DNA from: Cohnella panacarvi Gsoil 349
GTDB taxonomy: Bacteria; Bacillota; Bacilli; Paenibacillales; Paenibacillaceae
NCBI RefSeq assembly: GCF_000515335.1
Contig: NZ_KI911563.1
Coordinates: 4,477,233 to 4,541,232 of the forward strand
Length of the DNA stretch: 64,000 nt
Direction of reading: 5' to 3'
The notes under the pieces are model-generated. The model saw nothing but the letters and a program-made list of their open reading frames with translations. It had not been told where the DNA came from and ran no database searches. Position numbers and translations under genes: made by a program. Positions 25,801-33,100 of the stretch are shown in pieces (the first letter of the stretch is position 1; each line of letters opens with the position of its first letter).

Positions 25801-27716
25801 AGAAATTGATCGATACTCGTGAGACGTTTAAGCAAATCACAGTAGAACTCGTAGAAAGCAAATCTTGGTTGGCAGTCAAGCAAAAGACGACTCTGAAGCA
25901 GCAGATCGCTCTGCAGGGTTGGAAGCAACAAATGAAGCGCGTTGGGAAAGCGACCGGTAAGCTGGCTCCACTTCGACTTGCAGAAGCAAGAAAGTTGATG
26001 CCGTTGTGCCAGACTGCCGTTCCCGTATGGATTATGCCGATCAGTAGAGTTATGGAAAGTTTTGATCCATCTCGAAATCAGTTCGATGTCGTCATAATAG
26101 ATGAAGCAAGCCAGGCCGATGTCATGGGCTTAACAGCACTATACTTAGGCAAACAGGTGATTGTGGTTGGTGATGACAACCAGGTCAGTCCGGACGCAGT
26201 AGGACAGAAGCAAATGGAAGTTCAGAGGTTAATTGAAACGATGTTAATGGACATTCCGAATGCTAGCTTGTACGATGGCCAGATGTCTATCTACGATCTT
26301 GCCCAAATGTCATTCGCGGGGAAGACACAACTTCGGGAGCATTTCCGATGCGTAGAGCCCATTATTCAATTTAGCAACTCACTTTCTTATAAAGGTAGCA
26401 TTAAGCCTCTTCGTGATCGAAGTGGGGTGAATCGCCGTCCACACACGATTGCATATCGGGTGGAAGCGGTACAAGCAGGAAATACGAATCAAGTAGAAGC
26501 TCAGGTGATTGCTTCTCTCTTGATTGCTGCATCTGAACAGGATAGTTATCGTGATGCTTCGTTCGGTGTCATCTCTTTATTGGGGGATGAACAAGCCCTA
26601 TTGATTGATACATATTTGCAAAAGCACATGGACCCAGTGGAGTATAAGAAGCGAAAAGTCCGTTGTGGAAATTCAGCTCAATTCCAAGGGGACGAACGAG
26701 ATGTGATGTTCCTGTCCATGGTGCATACTTCTAAAGGCGACGGGCCATTGTCGATGCTTGCAGATCCACTTGAGCGGACCAAGAAAAGATATAACGTTGC
26801 AGCCAGTCGAGCAAGAGATCAAATGTGGCTTGTTTATTCATTGAACGAGTCCGTCGATCTTAAAGACGGCGATCTTCGTAAAAAACTTATTCAACATATG
26901 ATTAATCCTTCAGCGGCAACCGAGGTATTGAAACAGGCGGAACCGCACTTGCAATCGGAGTTTGAGAAGCGAGTCATGGAAAGGCTTTTGCACGAAGGAT
27001 ATCATGTGGTCTCGCAATGGAGAATCGGTGCATATAGCATAGATTTGGTTGTCGAGGGCGGAGGAAAACGAATTGCTATTGAGTGTGATGGAGAACGGTG
27101 GCATCCTATCGAAAAACTAAATGATGACATCGCAAGGCAGATGATTCTGGAGCGTCTTGGTTGGACTTTTATTCGTATTCGTGGCAGTGCCTACTTCCGA
27201 AGCCCAGAAGCAACAATGCAAGATGTGATCCGGACATTAGAGAATAAAGGAGTTACCCGTGAACTTCATAATCTGCTTGAAATGAGTCATGGGGACAACG
27301 AAAGTCTGAAGAAACTAATCGTGCAAAGAGCAGAGGAGATTCGCAGTGAATGGGAAGACAACCAAGATGAAATTACAATCGGGGATAGAGGATCTCGAAC
27401 ACGTAAAACGAAATACGCTAATGTAGGGGAAGAACCAACCTCTTTTAAGGTCGAGCCAACGGAGTCTCAACAACAAACGATTGATATTAAGATGGATCAA
27501 CCGTCCGCACCGTTTGAACTATTATCATATCTTAAAGAGAAAGATCTTAAGTTCATCGATAATCGGAACAAGGGAGGCGCTCTCTGGGTTGTAGGTGATC
27601 GAGAGATTTGGAGCACTCTTGGACCACTTGCTAAGCAGGGGTTCAAATTTTCCTATCTTCCTAAAGGGAGTCAAACGACAAAGAACAAGCCGGGATGGTA
27701 TACGAAAAATAGCTAA
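22866..27716 (+). CDS. SF1 helicase with C-terminal Vsr/DUF559-like nuclease; probable anti-phage protein
   Basis: 1616 residues. A ~380-residue N-terminal region is unfamiliar. An SF1 (DNA2/NAM7-like) motor begins with Walker A VQGPPGTGKTHTIANL near residue 390, is split by a long helical insertion (about 470-1030, Trp/Gln/Glu-rich), and resumes with Walker B FDVVIIDEASQADVMGL near 1073, QLREHFRC near 1155 and NVAASRARDQMWLVYS near 1310. A PD-(D/E)xK-type nuclease follows (YSIDLVVEGGGKRIAIECDGERWH, ~1390-1410; FIRIRGSAYFRSP). The last ~80 residues carry FIDNRNKGGALWVVG and KPGWYTKN, a small module seen at the ends of other DNA-processing proteins. The helicase plus Vsr-like plan recalls the Hhe type of defence protein; equivalence is not shown. 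AT-rich, inside the island. Confidence 0.8.
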   Translation: MDTNTFDAAKKKLIQIYSYLQSLNQLRNPVKKSIDDQLWKLWFGDLPKYHDIECDFMEHINAADVGQKPVETYLTVRRPILTVCPEPPEVVVDWLKPGWQKFEREPELFDPTEPAEEENIDQLERFHNDEYRVEMFHEWIRERASWKQKEMPARETLKIFERLYALNATIEREQEQVELILGDGILNWTFSKSERIHHPILLQKVKLSFDPSIPEFTLSAIEEGGVFYSALFRDMEEVRANTVRACNEELEQSSCGPLDQQPTDEYLTRVASLLSANGRFFSFGEHAPNKLDLQNPIITRNPVLFLRRRSLGFAQALESILIHLEGTQSLPEAVTGITGIDLQDKPAEKNWDTPSLDVNGEDEEIYFTKEANSEQLDIAFKIRKYGSVLVQGPPGTGKTHTIANLIGHLLAEGKSILVTSHTSKALQVLRDKVVEPLQGLCVSVIQEEIGNQQMDQSIDVITERLSSINPSSLAERILRLGGLRKQLLTEIRQINQDLRTIRENEYAPIVFQGQSFNPSDAARLVHDKEELLAFIPGDILLGVGLPLNEEELGALYLSNKVIALDEEAELSSLTLPLNLLPDPNQFAEWVTEYDQLSSSPKELHQPFLNTFMAVDNEFLSELLRVTIAQVSKFSAGEVWKLVIIANGGIEDNPSSVWQELLMEIEGLMERYAEAKTAGYRYAISISEESQELQQLEETVIEMIAYLKAGRKLGKIQFLLHPKWSRTTKHIQVNGAAPADIEQLEAVLSILRHRIKQQLLLARWERQVSAVGGMPVGAFGNEPELLLPQLKIQLEQLLTWKQTMRETVQSQWEQIGFYWDRFIASKDMDLIPYAEVLHLKSMIESELPAIVESVINEWKWQSIQNQWTRLAELLVDYQTLTSPTIDGILQAIKNKDVSSYTSCYNQLSYLWGKVEVWRQRNHSLIKLEEAAPNWAKAIRNREGIHASAELFFEAHKAWLIKQLEGELDRRQGLSPVRLQQKLIDTRETFKQITVELVESKSWLAVKQKTTLKQQIALQGWKQQMKRVGKATGKLAPLRLAEARKLMPLCQTAVPVWIMPISRVMESFDPSRNQFDVVIIDEASQADVMGLTALYLGKQVIVVGDDNQVSPDAVGQKQMEVQRLIETMLMDIPNASLYDGQMSIYDLAQMSFAGKTQLREHFRCVEPIIQFSNSLSYKGSIKPLRDRSGVNRRPHTIAYRVEAVQAGNTNQVEAQVIASLLIAASEQDSYRDASFGVISLLGDEQALLIDTYLQKHMDPVEYKKRKVRCGNSAQFQGDERDVMFLSMVHTSKGDGPLSMLADPLERTKKRYNVAASRARDQMWLVYSLNESVDLKDGDLRKKLIQHMINPSAATEVLKQAEPHLQSEFEKRVMERLLHEGYHVVSQWRIGAYSIDLVVEGGGKRIAIECDGERWHPIEKLNDDIARQMILERLGWTFIRIRGSAYFRSPEATMQDVIRTLENKGVTRELHNLLEMSHGDNESLKKLIVQRAEEIRSEWEDNQDEITIGDRGSRTRKTKYANVGEEPTSFKVEPTESQQQTIDIKMDQPSAPFELLSYLKEKDLKFIDNRNKGGALWVVGDREIWSTLGPLAKQGFKFSYLPKGSQTTKNKPGWYTKNS

Positions 27717-27817
27717 CAAATCAACAAAGTTGTTGGCTATACCATGTCGGACGCTGACTCCAAAAGATATTATCGGATCAAACAAGATGATCGAAGAACT
27801 GAAAGGGGGAAATTCTA

Positions 27818-28492
27818 TTGGCGATACCGGGCAACATTGACTCTTCACATATTCTCGCGGCCTTAGCAGAAATGGAACGTTTGAAGGATGGCGATCTAGC
27901 TTCGTCAACAGGTTATGATTTATTCCACGCAGGCAGGAGGTACCCTCCAAAGGAGGTTCTCCGTTACGCAAACATGGAAGCTAATGGCGAATGGCTGGAT
28001 GGTTTTTCGGGCGGGGATCAGTCGAATAATTTTCTTATCATACGGGGCTTTATCATTGTGCTGAAGGGGACCAACCTAGCAATTGGACTTAATTACAGCA
28101 AGAATGGATCCATCGCATACGAAATAGATGAGGCAGAAGCTGAAGAGGTCGTCGATATCTTGAGAGATATCGACGAACCTATGCTTAACAAGACCGAAAG
28201 GGATGTGCTGGTTAGATCCCGGATCGGACAGTCGACATTTAAAAACAAGCTGATCAGAAGATCGCCCAAGTGTGAACTGTGCGGAATTTCCGATCCTCGG
28301 CTGCTGATCGCTAGTCACATCAAGCCATGGCGCGAGTCGAATAATGTTGAGCGGTTGGATGTAGATAACGGATTTCTGCTTTGTCCCAATCACGATATGG
28401 TTTTCGACAAAGGGTATATTAGTTTTGATCATGAAGGCCTCTTCATTAGGGGAAACATCCTGGTCCGATTTGAATCTGGATGTTTCTATTAA
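27818..28492 (+). CDS. HNH endonuclease with ScoMcrA-like N-terminal domain
   Basis: 224 residues, TTG start 8 bases after AAAGGGGG. The N-terminal half has the pattern ILAALAEMERL, TGYDLFHAGRRYPPKEVLRYA, FSGGDQSNNFLIIRGF, like the N-terminal head domain of ScoMcrA-type enzymes. The C-terminal HNH_2 domain contains CELCGISDPRLLIASHIKPWRES near residue 150 and NGFLLCPNHDMVFDKGYISF near residue 187, with the zinc Cys pair, the catalytic His and the Asn/His of the fold. McrA-like enzymes cut methylated or phosphorothioated DNA; the target here is unknown. It lies 100 bp downstream of the helicase-nuclease on the same strand, so the two may form one defence unit. Confidence 0.8.
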   Translation: MAIPGNIDSSHILAALAEMERLKDGDLASSTGYDLFHAGRRYPPKEVLRYANMEANGEWLDGFSGGDQSNNFLIIRGFIIVLKGTNLAIGLNYSKNGSIAYEIDEAEAEEVVDILRDIDEPMLNKTERDVLVRSRIGQSTFKNKLIRRSPKCELCGISDPRLLIASHIKPWRESNNVERLDVDNGFLLCPNHDMVFDKGYISFDHEGLFIRGNILVRFESGCFY

Positions 28493-28499
28493 GATCAAC

Positions 28500-28931
28500 A
28501 TGAATCCAATCCAAGCAGTATACATTAAATGGCATCGCGAGAATCTATTTGATAACCATGCATCATCATGAACTGGTAGCCCAACAAGCACTAGTGTTTA
28601 TAATAGCTCATATAATCTTTATCAAAATCCTGGTATCGAAAAATCAACAGCTGACCGTGAGTTTCGAATCCATGAGAAGCGAATCATTTCAGGGGTACTG
28701 GCTTGGAATGAGGATACGGGAGAAGGTACAATGAAGTCTTCATCCACAGAAGTTATTCTAGCAAATTTTCCCAATAGACTTAGTAACGATCGCTATCTTG
28801 TTAAGGTATTGGAGAATCATGCGATAATAGCCGCCTCAGAAATATATGAGAGTCTCGATGCACAGAATGAAAGTGAGTCAGATGAAGCTGAGTTTGATGA
28901 GGAAGTGGAGGTTGACTCGGAGGAAGATTAA
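28500..28931 (+). pseudogene. Small gene with one in-frame TGA; 3' part can be read alone as a 66-residue acidic protein
   Basis: From ATG 28500 the frame reads MNPIQAVYIKWHRENLFDNH, hits TGA at 28569-28571, then stays open in the same frame for 119 codons (…NLYQNPGIEKSTADREFRIH…ISGVLAWNEDTGEGT) to the stop at 28931. An internal ATG at 28731 has a good site (GGGAGAAGG, 4 bases away) and would give MKSSSTEVILANFPNRLSND with a very acidic end (AEFDEEVEVDSEED). Either the gene is broken by a nonsense change and decaying, or translation restarts at 28731 and yields a 66-residue acidic protein. It begins 8 bp after the HNH gene, suggesting the same operon. I do not recognise the family. Confidence 0.5.
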
Positions 28932-29041
28932 GTATAGTTGAAATCGTGATGTCATATTAAATTTCCAAATAATATTGATTTGAAAAGTACCTGATTGCTT
29001 ATTAACTTGAAGCCAACAACGTGTGGTTTAGAGTAGAAATA

Positions 29042-29085
29042 ACCGGGCCAGCTCTCTGATGACCACAGGTGCTGGCTCGGTTTGT
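29042..29085 (+). terminator. Terminator at the right end of the island operon
   Basis: ACCGGGCCAGC pairs with GCTGGCTCGGT (one wobble/mismatch) around an 18-base loop, followed by TTTG. It lies 14 bp before the right copy of the sigK repeat and closes the rightward defence genes facing sigK. Confidence 0.65.
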
Positions 29086-29098
29086 AAGGTATTGGTAC

Positions 29099-29611
29099 CT
29101 CACCGCTTCGCCTTATAAAACTCGTGATACAGCTTCATCAGCGCTCTCTTCTCGATGCGCGACACGTACGACCGCGAAATCCCGAGCTCCCGCGCGATCT
29201 CGCGCTGCGTCCGTTCGTCTCCGCCTCCGTCTAAGCCGAACCTTCCCCGAATCACTTCCTGCTCGCGGTCGTCCAGAATATCGAGATTGCGGTAAATTTT
29301 GCTCTTCTCGATCTTCAGCTGGACTTTCTCCACGACTTCGTCGGGTTCGGTCCCCAGTATATCTTGAAGCGTAATCTCGTTCCCCTCTTTGTCCGTTCCA
29401 ATCGGATCATGCAGCGACACGTCTTTTTTCGTCTTTTTCAAAGACCGTAAATGCATGAGAATCTCGTTCTCTATACACCTTGCCGCGAACGTCGCCAGCT
29501 TCGTCCCTTTGCCCATTTGGAAGCTTTCGATCGCTTTGATCAGGCCGATCGTGCCGATCGAGATCAAATCTTCCAGGTCTTCGCCGGTGTTGTCGAACTT
29601 CTTGACGATGT
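29099..29611. repeat. Right arm of the 513-bp direct repeat (3' part of intact sigK)
   Basis: Same orientation and 511/513 identical to 21097-21609. The offset is 8002 bp, so recombination between the arms would remove 8002 bp and leave one intact sigK. Confidence 0.95.
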
Positions 29612-29801
29612 GAGCGACAAGCCGCAAGTTATGTTCGATAAGCAAATTGCGGGATACCGGATTTCCTTCCGCGAGCCGATTCAGATGCAGCGCTTCTTCT
29701 TCGTCGGTCAGGGGTTGCGGAAAAGCGTTATTTTTGACATAGGAGACGAGTAAAGATAACTGCTTTAGGAACAAGGCAATCGATGCGATAAAACCAGGCA
29801 C
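29100..29801 (-). CDS. sigK: RNA polymerase sporulation sigma factor SigK
   Basis: 233 residues from GTG 29801, which has GGAGG 9 bases upstream; longer upstream open frame is not needed. The N-terminus [22 protein letters not shown] is the hydrophobic pro-sequence type of pro-SigK, to be removed by an SpoIVFB-type protease. Region 2 ([74 protein letters not shown]) and region 4.2 ([32 protein letters not shown]) are complete. SigK drives late mother-cell genes for coat and cortex. The gene is intact, although a mobile island lies directly at its 3' end and the 3' 513 bp are duplicated 8 kb away. It is divergent from spoVAC. Confidence 0.95.
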   Translation of the reverse strand: MPGFIASIALFLKQLSLLVSYVKNNAFPQPLTDEEEALHLNRLAEGNPVSRNLLIEHNLRLVAHIVKKFDNTGEDLEDLISIGTIGLIKAIESFQMGKGTKLATFAARCIENEILMHLRSLKKTKKDVSLHDPIGTDKEGNEITLQDILGTEPDEVVEKVQLKIEKSKIYRNLDILDDREQEVIRGRFGLDGGGDERTQREIARELGISRSYVSRIEKRALMKLYHEFYKAKR

Positions 29802-29852
29802 GATAAAGCCACCTCCGACTGTAGGGTCTGCGCGCGAGAAATGAGCATTACC

Positions 29853-29860
29853 ATTGTATG
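29853..29860 (-). promoter_or_regulatory. Candidate sigma-E/sigma-K type -10 element for sigK
   Basis: On the minus strand the octamer CATACAAT fits the sigma-E -10 consensus (CATACAnT), about 52 bases upstream of the sigK GTG. The expected -35 is not convincing, so this is a partial match only. Confidence 0.4.
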
Positions 29861-29919
29861 TGGTTAAATGCCCATCCGTGCCTGTACCGCCTCGAAGTAT
29901 ATCGCGAAACCTCCCAAGC

Positions 29920-29985
29920 GCCTCCGAATTGTCTCCGAATGATGTCCGATGTGTCTCCGATTCGTCTCCGATTCGTCTCCGAATG
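29920..29985. repeat. Cluster of 10-11-bp repeats between sigK and spoVAC
   Basis: The motif GTCTCCGATT and close variants occur six times (CCTCCGAATT, GTCTCCGAAT, ATGTCCGATG, GTCTCCGATT twice, GTCTCCGAAT), with the last three spaced exactly 11 bases, about one helical turn. It sits about 70-135 bp upstream of spoVAC in the divergent region. It could be an array for a DNA-binding protein or a slippage product. I cannot name a regulator. Confidence 0.6.
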
Positions 29986-30055
29986 ACGCGGCGCCCCTTT
30001 GGGAAATAATGAACGCGACAACGAGAAGCCAATTCAAACAAGGGAGGTGCTCACG

Positions 30056-30568
30056 ATGGCAGTGAAAAGCGCGGGCAGCGGCTCGAAGGGTTACAAGCCG
30101 GTCTCGATGTCCGCGAAGGAGTATAAGGCTTTCGCCCAGACCAAAGAGCCTTCCCGGTCGGTGTGGACGAACTGCTTGAGGGCTTTCTTGGTCGGGGGGC
30201 TTATATGCGCGATCGGCCAAGGCATACAGAAATTTTTCATGGCGGCGTTCGATATGACGTCCAAACAGGCGGGCAACCCGACGGTCGCCGTATTGATTCT
30301 GCTGGCCGTCATCTTAACGAGCATGGGGGTCTACGATAAAATCGCCCAATGTGCAGGCGCGGGCAGCGCCGTGCCGGTTACGGGCTTCGCGAACTCGATG
30401 AGCTCCGCGGCCATCGAGCACCGAAGCGAGGGGCTCGTGCTCGGCGTCGGCGCGAATATGTTCAAGCTGGCGGGCTCCGTCATCGTATACGGCGTCGTAG
30501 CCGCGTTCATCGTAGGGGTCGTCTACTGGCTGTTCGGGATTGGAGCGTGGCATGATACTACAGGGTAA
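30056..30568 (+). CDS. spoVAC: Stage V sporulation protein AC
   Basis: 170 residues from ATG 30056 behind AGGGAGG. After a polar N-terminus (MSAKEYKAFAQTKEPSRSVW) it has several TM helices, with the family motifs FLVGGLICAIGQ, TVAVLILLAVILTSMGVYDK and AGAGSAVPVTGFANSMSSAAIEHRSEG. SpoVAC is an inner forespore membrane channel protein needed for dipicolinate movement in sporulation and germination, reported to be mechanosensitive in B. subtilis. The gene overlaps spoVAD by 17 bases. Upstream spoVAA, spoVAB and downstream spoVAEa/AF are not here, a reduced three-gene version found in many Paenibacillaceae. Forespore sigma-G control is expected, but I could not place the promoter. Confidence 0.95.
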   Translation: MAVKSAGSGSKGYKPVSMSAKEYKAFAQTKEPSRSVWTNCLRAFLVGGLICAIGQGIQKFFMAAFDMTSKQAGNPTVAVLILLAVILTSMGVYDKIAQCAGAGSAVPVTGFANSMSSAAIEHRSEGLVLGVGANMFKLAGSVIVYGVVAAFIVGVVYWLFGIGAWHDTTG

Positions 30569-31565
30569 TCGTTCATGGGTGTTCCAGAATCCGCCGGTTA
30601 TCTTGGCTACCGGAACCGTCGTCGGACCGGACGAAGGACAAGGACCGCTCGCCTCCGAGTTCGATCTCGTGCACCCCGATCTGGAGATCGGGCAGCCCAG
30701 CTGGGAGAAGTCCGAGAGGGCGCTGCTCGAGCAAGCCGGCGATATCGCGCTTCAGCATGCGAGCTTGAAGCAAGGCGAAATTAACTTTTTCGTCGGCGGC
30801 GATCTGTTGAATCAGATCATTAGCAGCACGTTCGCGGCGCGTACGCTCGGGGTGCCGTATTTGGGCGTTTTCGGCGCATGCTCGACGTCGATGGAGTCGC
30901 TGGCGATCGCTTCGCTGATCGTCTCCTCCGGCGCGGGCAAGCATGTCATGGCTGGAACGAGCAGCCACAATTGCACGGTGGAGAAGCAATTCCGCTATCC
31001 GACGGAATACGGCTCGCAGAAGCCGCCTACCGCTCAATATACGGTTACCGGCGCCGGGGTGTCCGTTGTCGGACAGAAGGGCGACGGACCGGTCGTAACG
31101 GCGGCCACGATCGGCAAAATTATGGATCTGGGCATTACCGATCCTTTCAATATGGGAGCGGCCATGGCTCCGGCAGCGGTCGATACGATTCAGAGCCATC
31201 TCGAGGAAACGGGCCGGTCTCCCGGCTATTACGACGCCATCGTAACGGGAGATCTCGCCGGCGTAGGTCACCCGATCGCAACCGATATGCTTAAACGCAA
31301 CGGGGTACCGATGCAGCAGACGCAGTTTCTCGATTGCGGCTTGATGATCTACGATGTCGATAAGCAGAAGGTGCAAGCGGGAGGCAGCGGCTGCGCTTGC
31401 TCCGCCGTCGTTACCTACGCTCACCTCCTGAAACGCATCGCTAAAGGCGAGTGGAAGAAAATACTCGTCGTGGCAACCGGCGCTTTGCTCAGTCCGCTGT
31501 CCTACCAGCAAGGCGAAACGATTCCGTGCATCGCTCACGCGGTCGCCATTGAAGCTCCAAGTTAA
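30552..31565 (+). CDS. spoVAD: Stage V sporulation protein AD
   Basis: 337 residues from ATG 30552, inside the end of spoVAC. It has a thiolase-like fold: SWVFQNPPVILATGTVVGPDEGQG at the start, VPYLGVFGACSTSMESLAIAS with the Cys of the thiolase active-site position, GTSSHNCTVEKQFRYPTEYG, and a His/Gly-rich end (VATGALLSPLSYQQGETIPCIAHAV). SpoVAD binds dipicolinic acid and is the soluble component of the SpoVA channel on the forespore membrane. Length and motifs are normal for the family. Confidence 0.95.
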   Translation: MILQGNRSWVFQNPPVILATGTVVGPDEGQGPLASEFDLVHPDLEIGQPSWEKSERALLEQAGDIALQHASLKQGEINFFVGGDLLNQIISSTFAARTLGVPYLGVFGACSTSMESLAIASLIVSSGAGKHVMAGTSSHNCTVEKQFRYPTEYGSQKPPTAQYTVTGAGVSVVGQKGDGPVVTAATIGKIMDLGITDPFNMGAAMAPAAVDTIQSHLEETGRSPGYYDAIVTGDLAGVGHPIATDMLKRNGVPMQQTQFLDCGLMIYDVDKQKVQAGGSGCACSAVVTYAHLLKRIAKGEWKKILVVATGALLSPLSYQQGETIPCIAHAVAIEAPS

Positions 31566-31608
31566 GTCGAGCGATCCATTATAAGGAAACGAGAAGGAGG
31601 GCATGCCT

Positions 31609-31962
31609 ATGATGCCCTATGTGTGGGCATTCATCGTCGGGGGAGGCATTTGCGTCTTCGGGCAAATTTGCTTCGACGTCTTTAAACTAACGCCGGCGCA
31701 CACGATGTCTTTGTTGGTCGTATTGGGCGCATTTCTGGATGCGGTCGGTTTGTACGATCCGCTAGTCGATTTCGCCGGCGCCGGCGCGACGGTGCCGATC
31801 ACGAGCTTCGGCAACTCATTGGTGCACGGCGCGCTGACGGAGCTGCAGCAGGACGGGTGGATCGGCGTCATTACGGGCATTTTCTCGATCACGAGCGCGG
31901 GCATCTCGTCGGCGATCGTCTTTTCGTTCCTCGCCGCGCTTGTCGTCCGCCCGAAAGGGTAA
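31609..31962 (+). CDS. spoVAE: Stage V sporulation protein AE (AEb type)
   Basis: ~117 residues and four TM helices: YVWAFIVGGGICVFGQICFD, TMSLLVVLGAFLDAVGLYD, AGAGATVPITSFGNSLVHGA and an end segment ISSAIVFSFLAALVVRP. The AGAG.TVPITSFGNS motif is shared with SpoVAC, showing common ancestry. I chose ATG 31609, because GAAGGAGGG ends at 31601 and would be too close to ATG 31603. It is the last gene of the three-gene spoVA unit; a strong hairpin follows. Confidence 0.93.
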   Translation: MMPYVWAFIVGGGICVFGQICFDVFKLTPAHTMSLLVVLGAFLDAVGLYDPLVDFAGAGATVPITSFGNSLVHGALTELQQDGWIGVITGIFSITSAGISSAIVFSFLAALVVRPKG

Positions 31963-32002
31963 AGATAGCATCAAACCCATACGCGATTCGCAACGTATAA
32001 TG

Positions 32003-32036
32003 AACAGCCAGACCCTTACAGGTTTGGCTGTTTTTC
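32003..32036 (+). terminator. Terminator after spoVAE
   Basis: AACAGCCAGACC / AGGTTTGGCTGTT stem with a short CTTAC loop and a TTTTTC tract, 40 bp after the spoVAE stop. Confidence 0.88.
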
Positions 32037-32144
32037 TATTGAATTTTGTAAAAATCTAAAATTACAAAGGCATCCATATTTCGGTATAATGGAAATGCAC
32101 AAATAAATAGCGATCAAAGTAGATTCCATAGGAGGACAACGGCA

Positions 32145-33098
32145 ATGGATCATCAAGGCGCGATGCAATTGTTGGATCAAATCAGACGCAATATGGAATC
32201 TTGCATTTACGGCAAGAAAGACGAGATTGCTTGGATGCTTACGGCCCTGCTGGCCGGCGGGCACGTGTTAATCGAGGACGTCCCGGGGACGGGCAAAACC
32301 CAGATGGTTAAAGCGCTTGCCTTATCCGTCGGCGGCGTATTCCATCGTATTCAATGCAACCCTGACCTGCTGCCTACCGATATTACGGGCGTATCCATCT
32401 ACCATCCGAAGCAAGAGGAGTTCGTATTCCGTCCCGGCCCCGTCATGGCGAATCTGCTGCTCGCCGACGAGATTAACCGCGCGACGACGAAGACGCAGTC
32501 CGCGTTGCTCGAAGCGATGGAGGAAAGACGGATTTCCGTCGACGGCCAGACCCATCAGCTTCCGCAGCCGTTCATGCTGTTCGCGACGCAGAACCCGATC
32601 GATTTCGAAGGCACGTACAGTTTGCCGGAAGCGCAATTAGACCGTTTCCTGATGAAGATAAAGCTAGGCTATCCGGACGAAGTTTCCGAGAAACGCCTCA
32701 TTTTGGAGCCGAATGCAAGCCGCGCCGCGGAATCGTTGAAAGCGGTTGCCTCCGTGGAAGATATCGCGCACATGCAGAGGCTGGCGGAAGCGATTCACTT
32801 GGACGCGAGCGTCGCCGATTATCTTATCGCTCTCATTCGCGGTACGCGGAATCACCAGAGCGTGCTGCTCGGCGCAAGCCCGCGCGCGGCGGTCGCCCTT
32901 GCGTCCGCGGCCAAGGCTTACGCCTTCCTGCATCATCGCGCCTTCGTTATTCCGGATGACGTGAAGGCGATGGCTCCGCTCGTGCTAAGCCATAGAATCC
33001 ATCTGCGCTCGGAAGCGAGGATGCAAGGCTCCACGACCGCGAACGTTCTACAGGACGTGCTTAGGAACTTGCCGGTTCCCGTCGGAATGGAGCGTTAA
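32145..33098 (+). CDS. MoxR-family AAA+ ATPase
   Basis: 317 residues with Walker A EDVPGTGKTQMVKALA near residue 45, Walker B LLLADEINRATTKTQSALLEAMEE near 104, sensor-1 FATQNPIDFEGTYSLPEAQLDRFLMK near 147 and an arginine-rich C-terminal lid (LLGASPRAAVAL). MoxR ATPases act as chaperones that mature or activate partner complexes. Here it is followed 2 bp later by a DUF58 gene and then a transglutaminase gene, the standard MoxR-DUF58-transglutaminase operon. RBS ATAGGAGG precedes the ATG. Confidence 0.92.
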   Translation: MDHQGAMQLLDQIRRNMESCIYGKKDEIAWMLTALLAGGHVLIEDVPGTGKTQMVKALALSVGGVFHRIQCNPDLLPTDITGVSIYHPKQEEFVFRPGPVMANLLLADEINRATTKTQSALLEAMEERRISVDGQTHQLPQPFMLFATQNPIDFEGTYSLPEAQLDRFLMKIKLGYPDEVSEKRLILEPNASRAAESLKAVASVEDIAHMQRLAEAIHLDASVADYLIALIRGTRNHQSVLLGASPRAAVALASAAKAYAFLHHRAFVIPDDVKAMAPLVLSHRIHLRSEARMQGSTTANVLQDVLRNLPVPVGMER

Positions 33099-33100
33099 TC

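Noticed and set aside
21610-29098. Serine or tyrosine recombinase that would make the island a true skin element
   Set aside because: I looked through all frames and found none; the only transposase is the IS3 element outside the repeat.
30573-31604. 343-codon minus-strand frame opposite spoVAD
   Set aside because: Shadow frame of a clear spoVAD; composition is typical for antisense of GC-rich genes.
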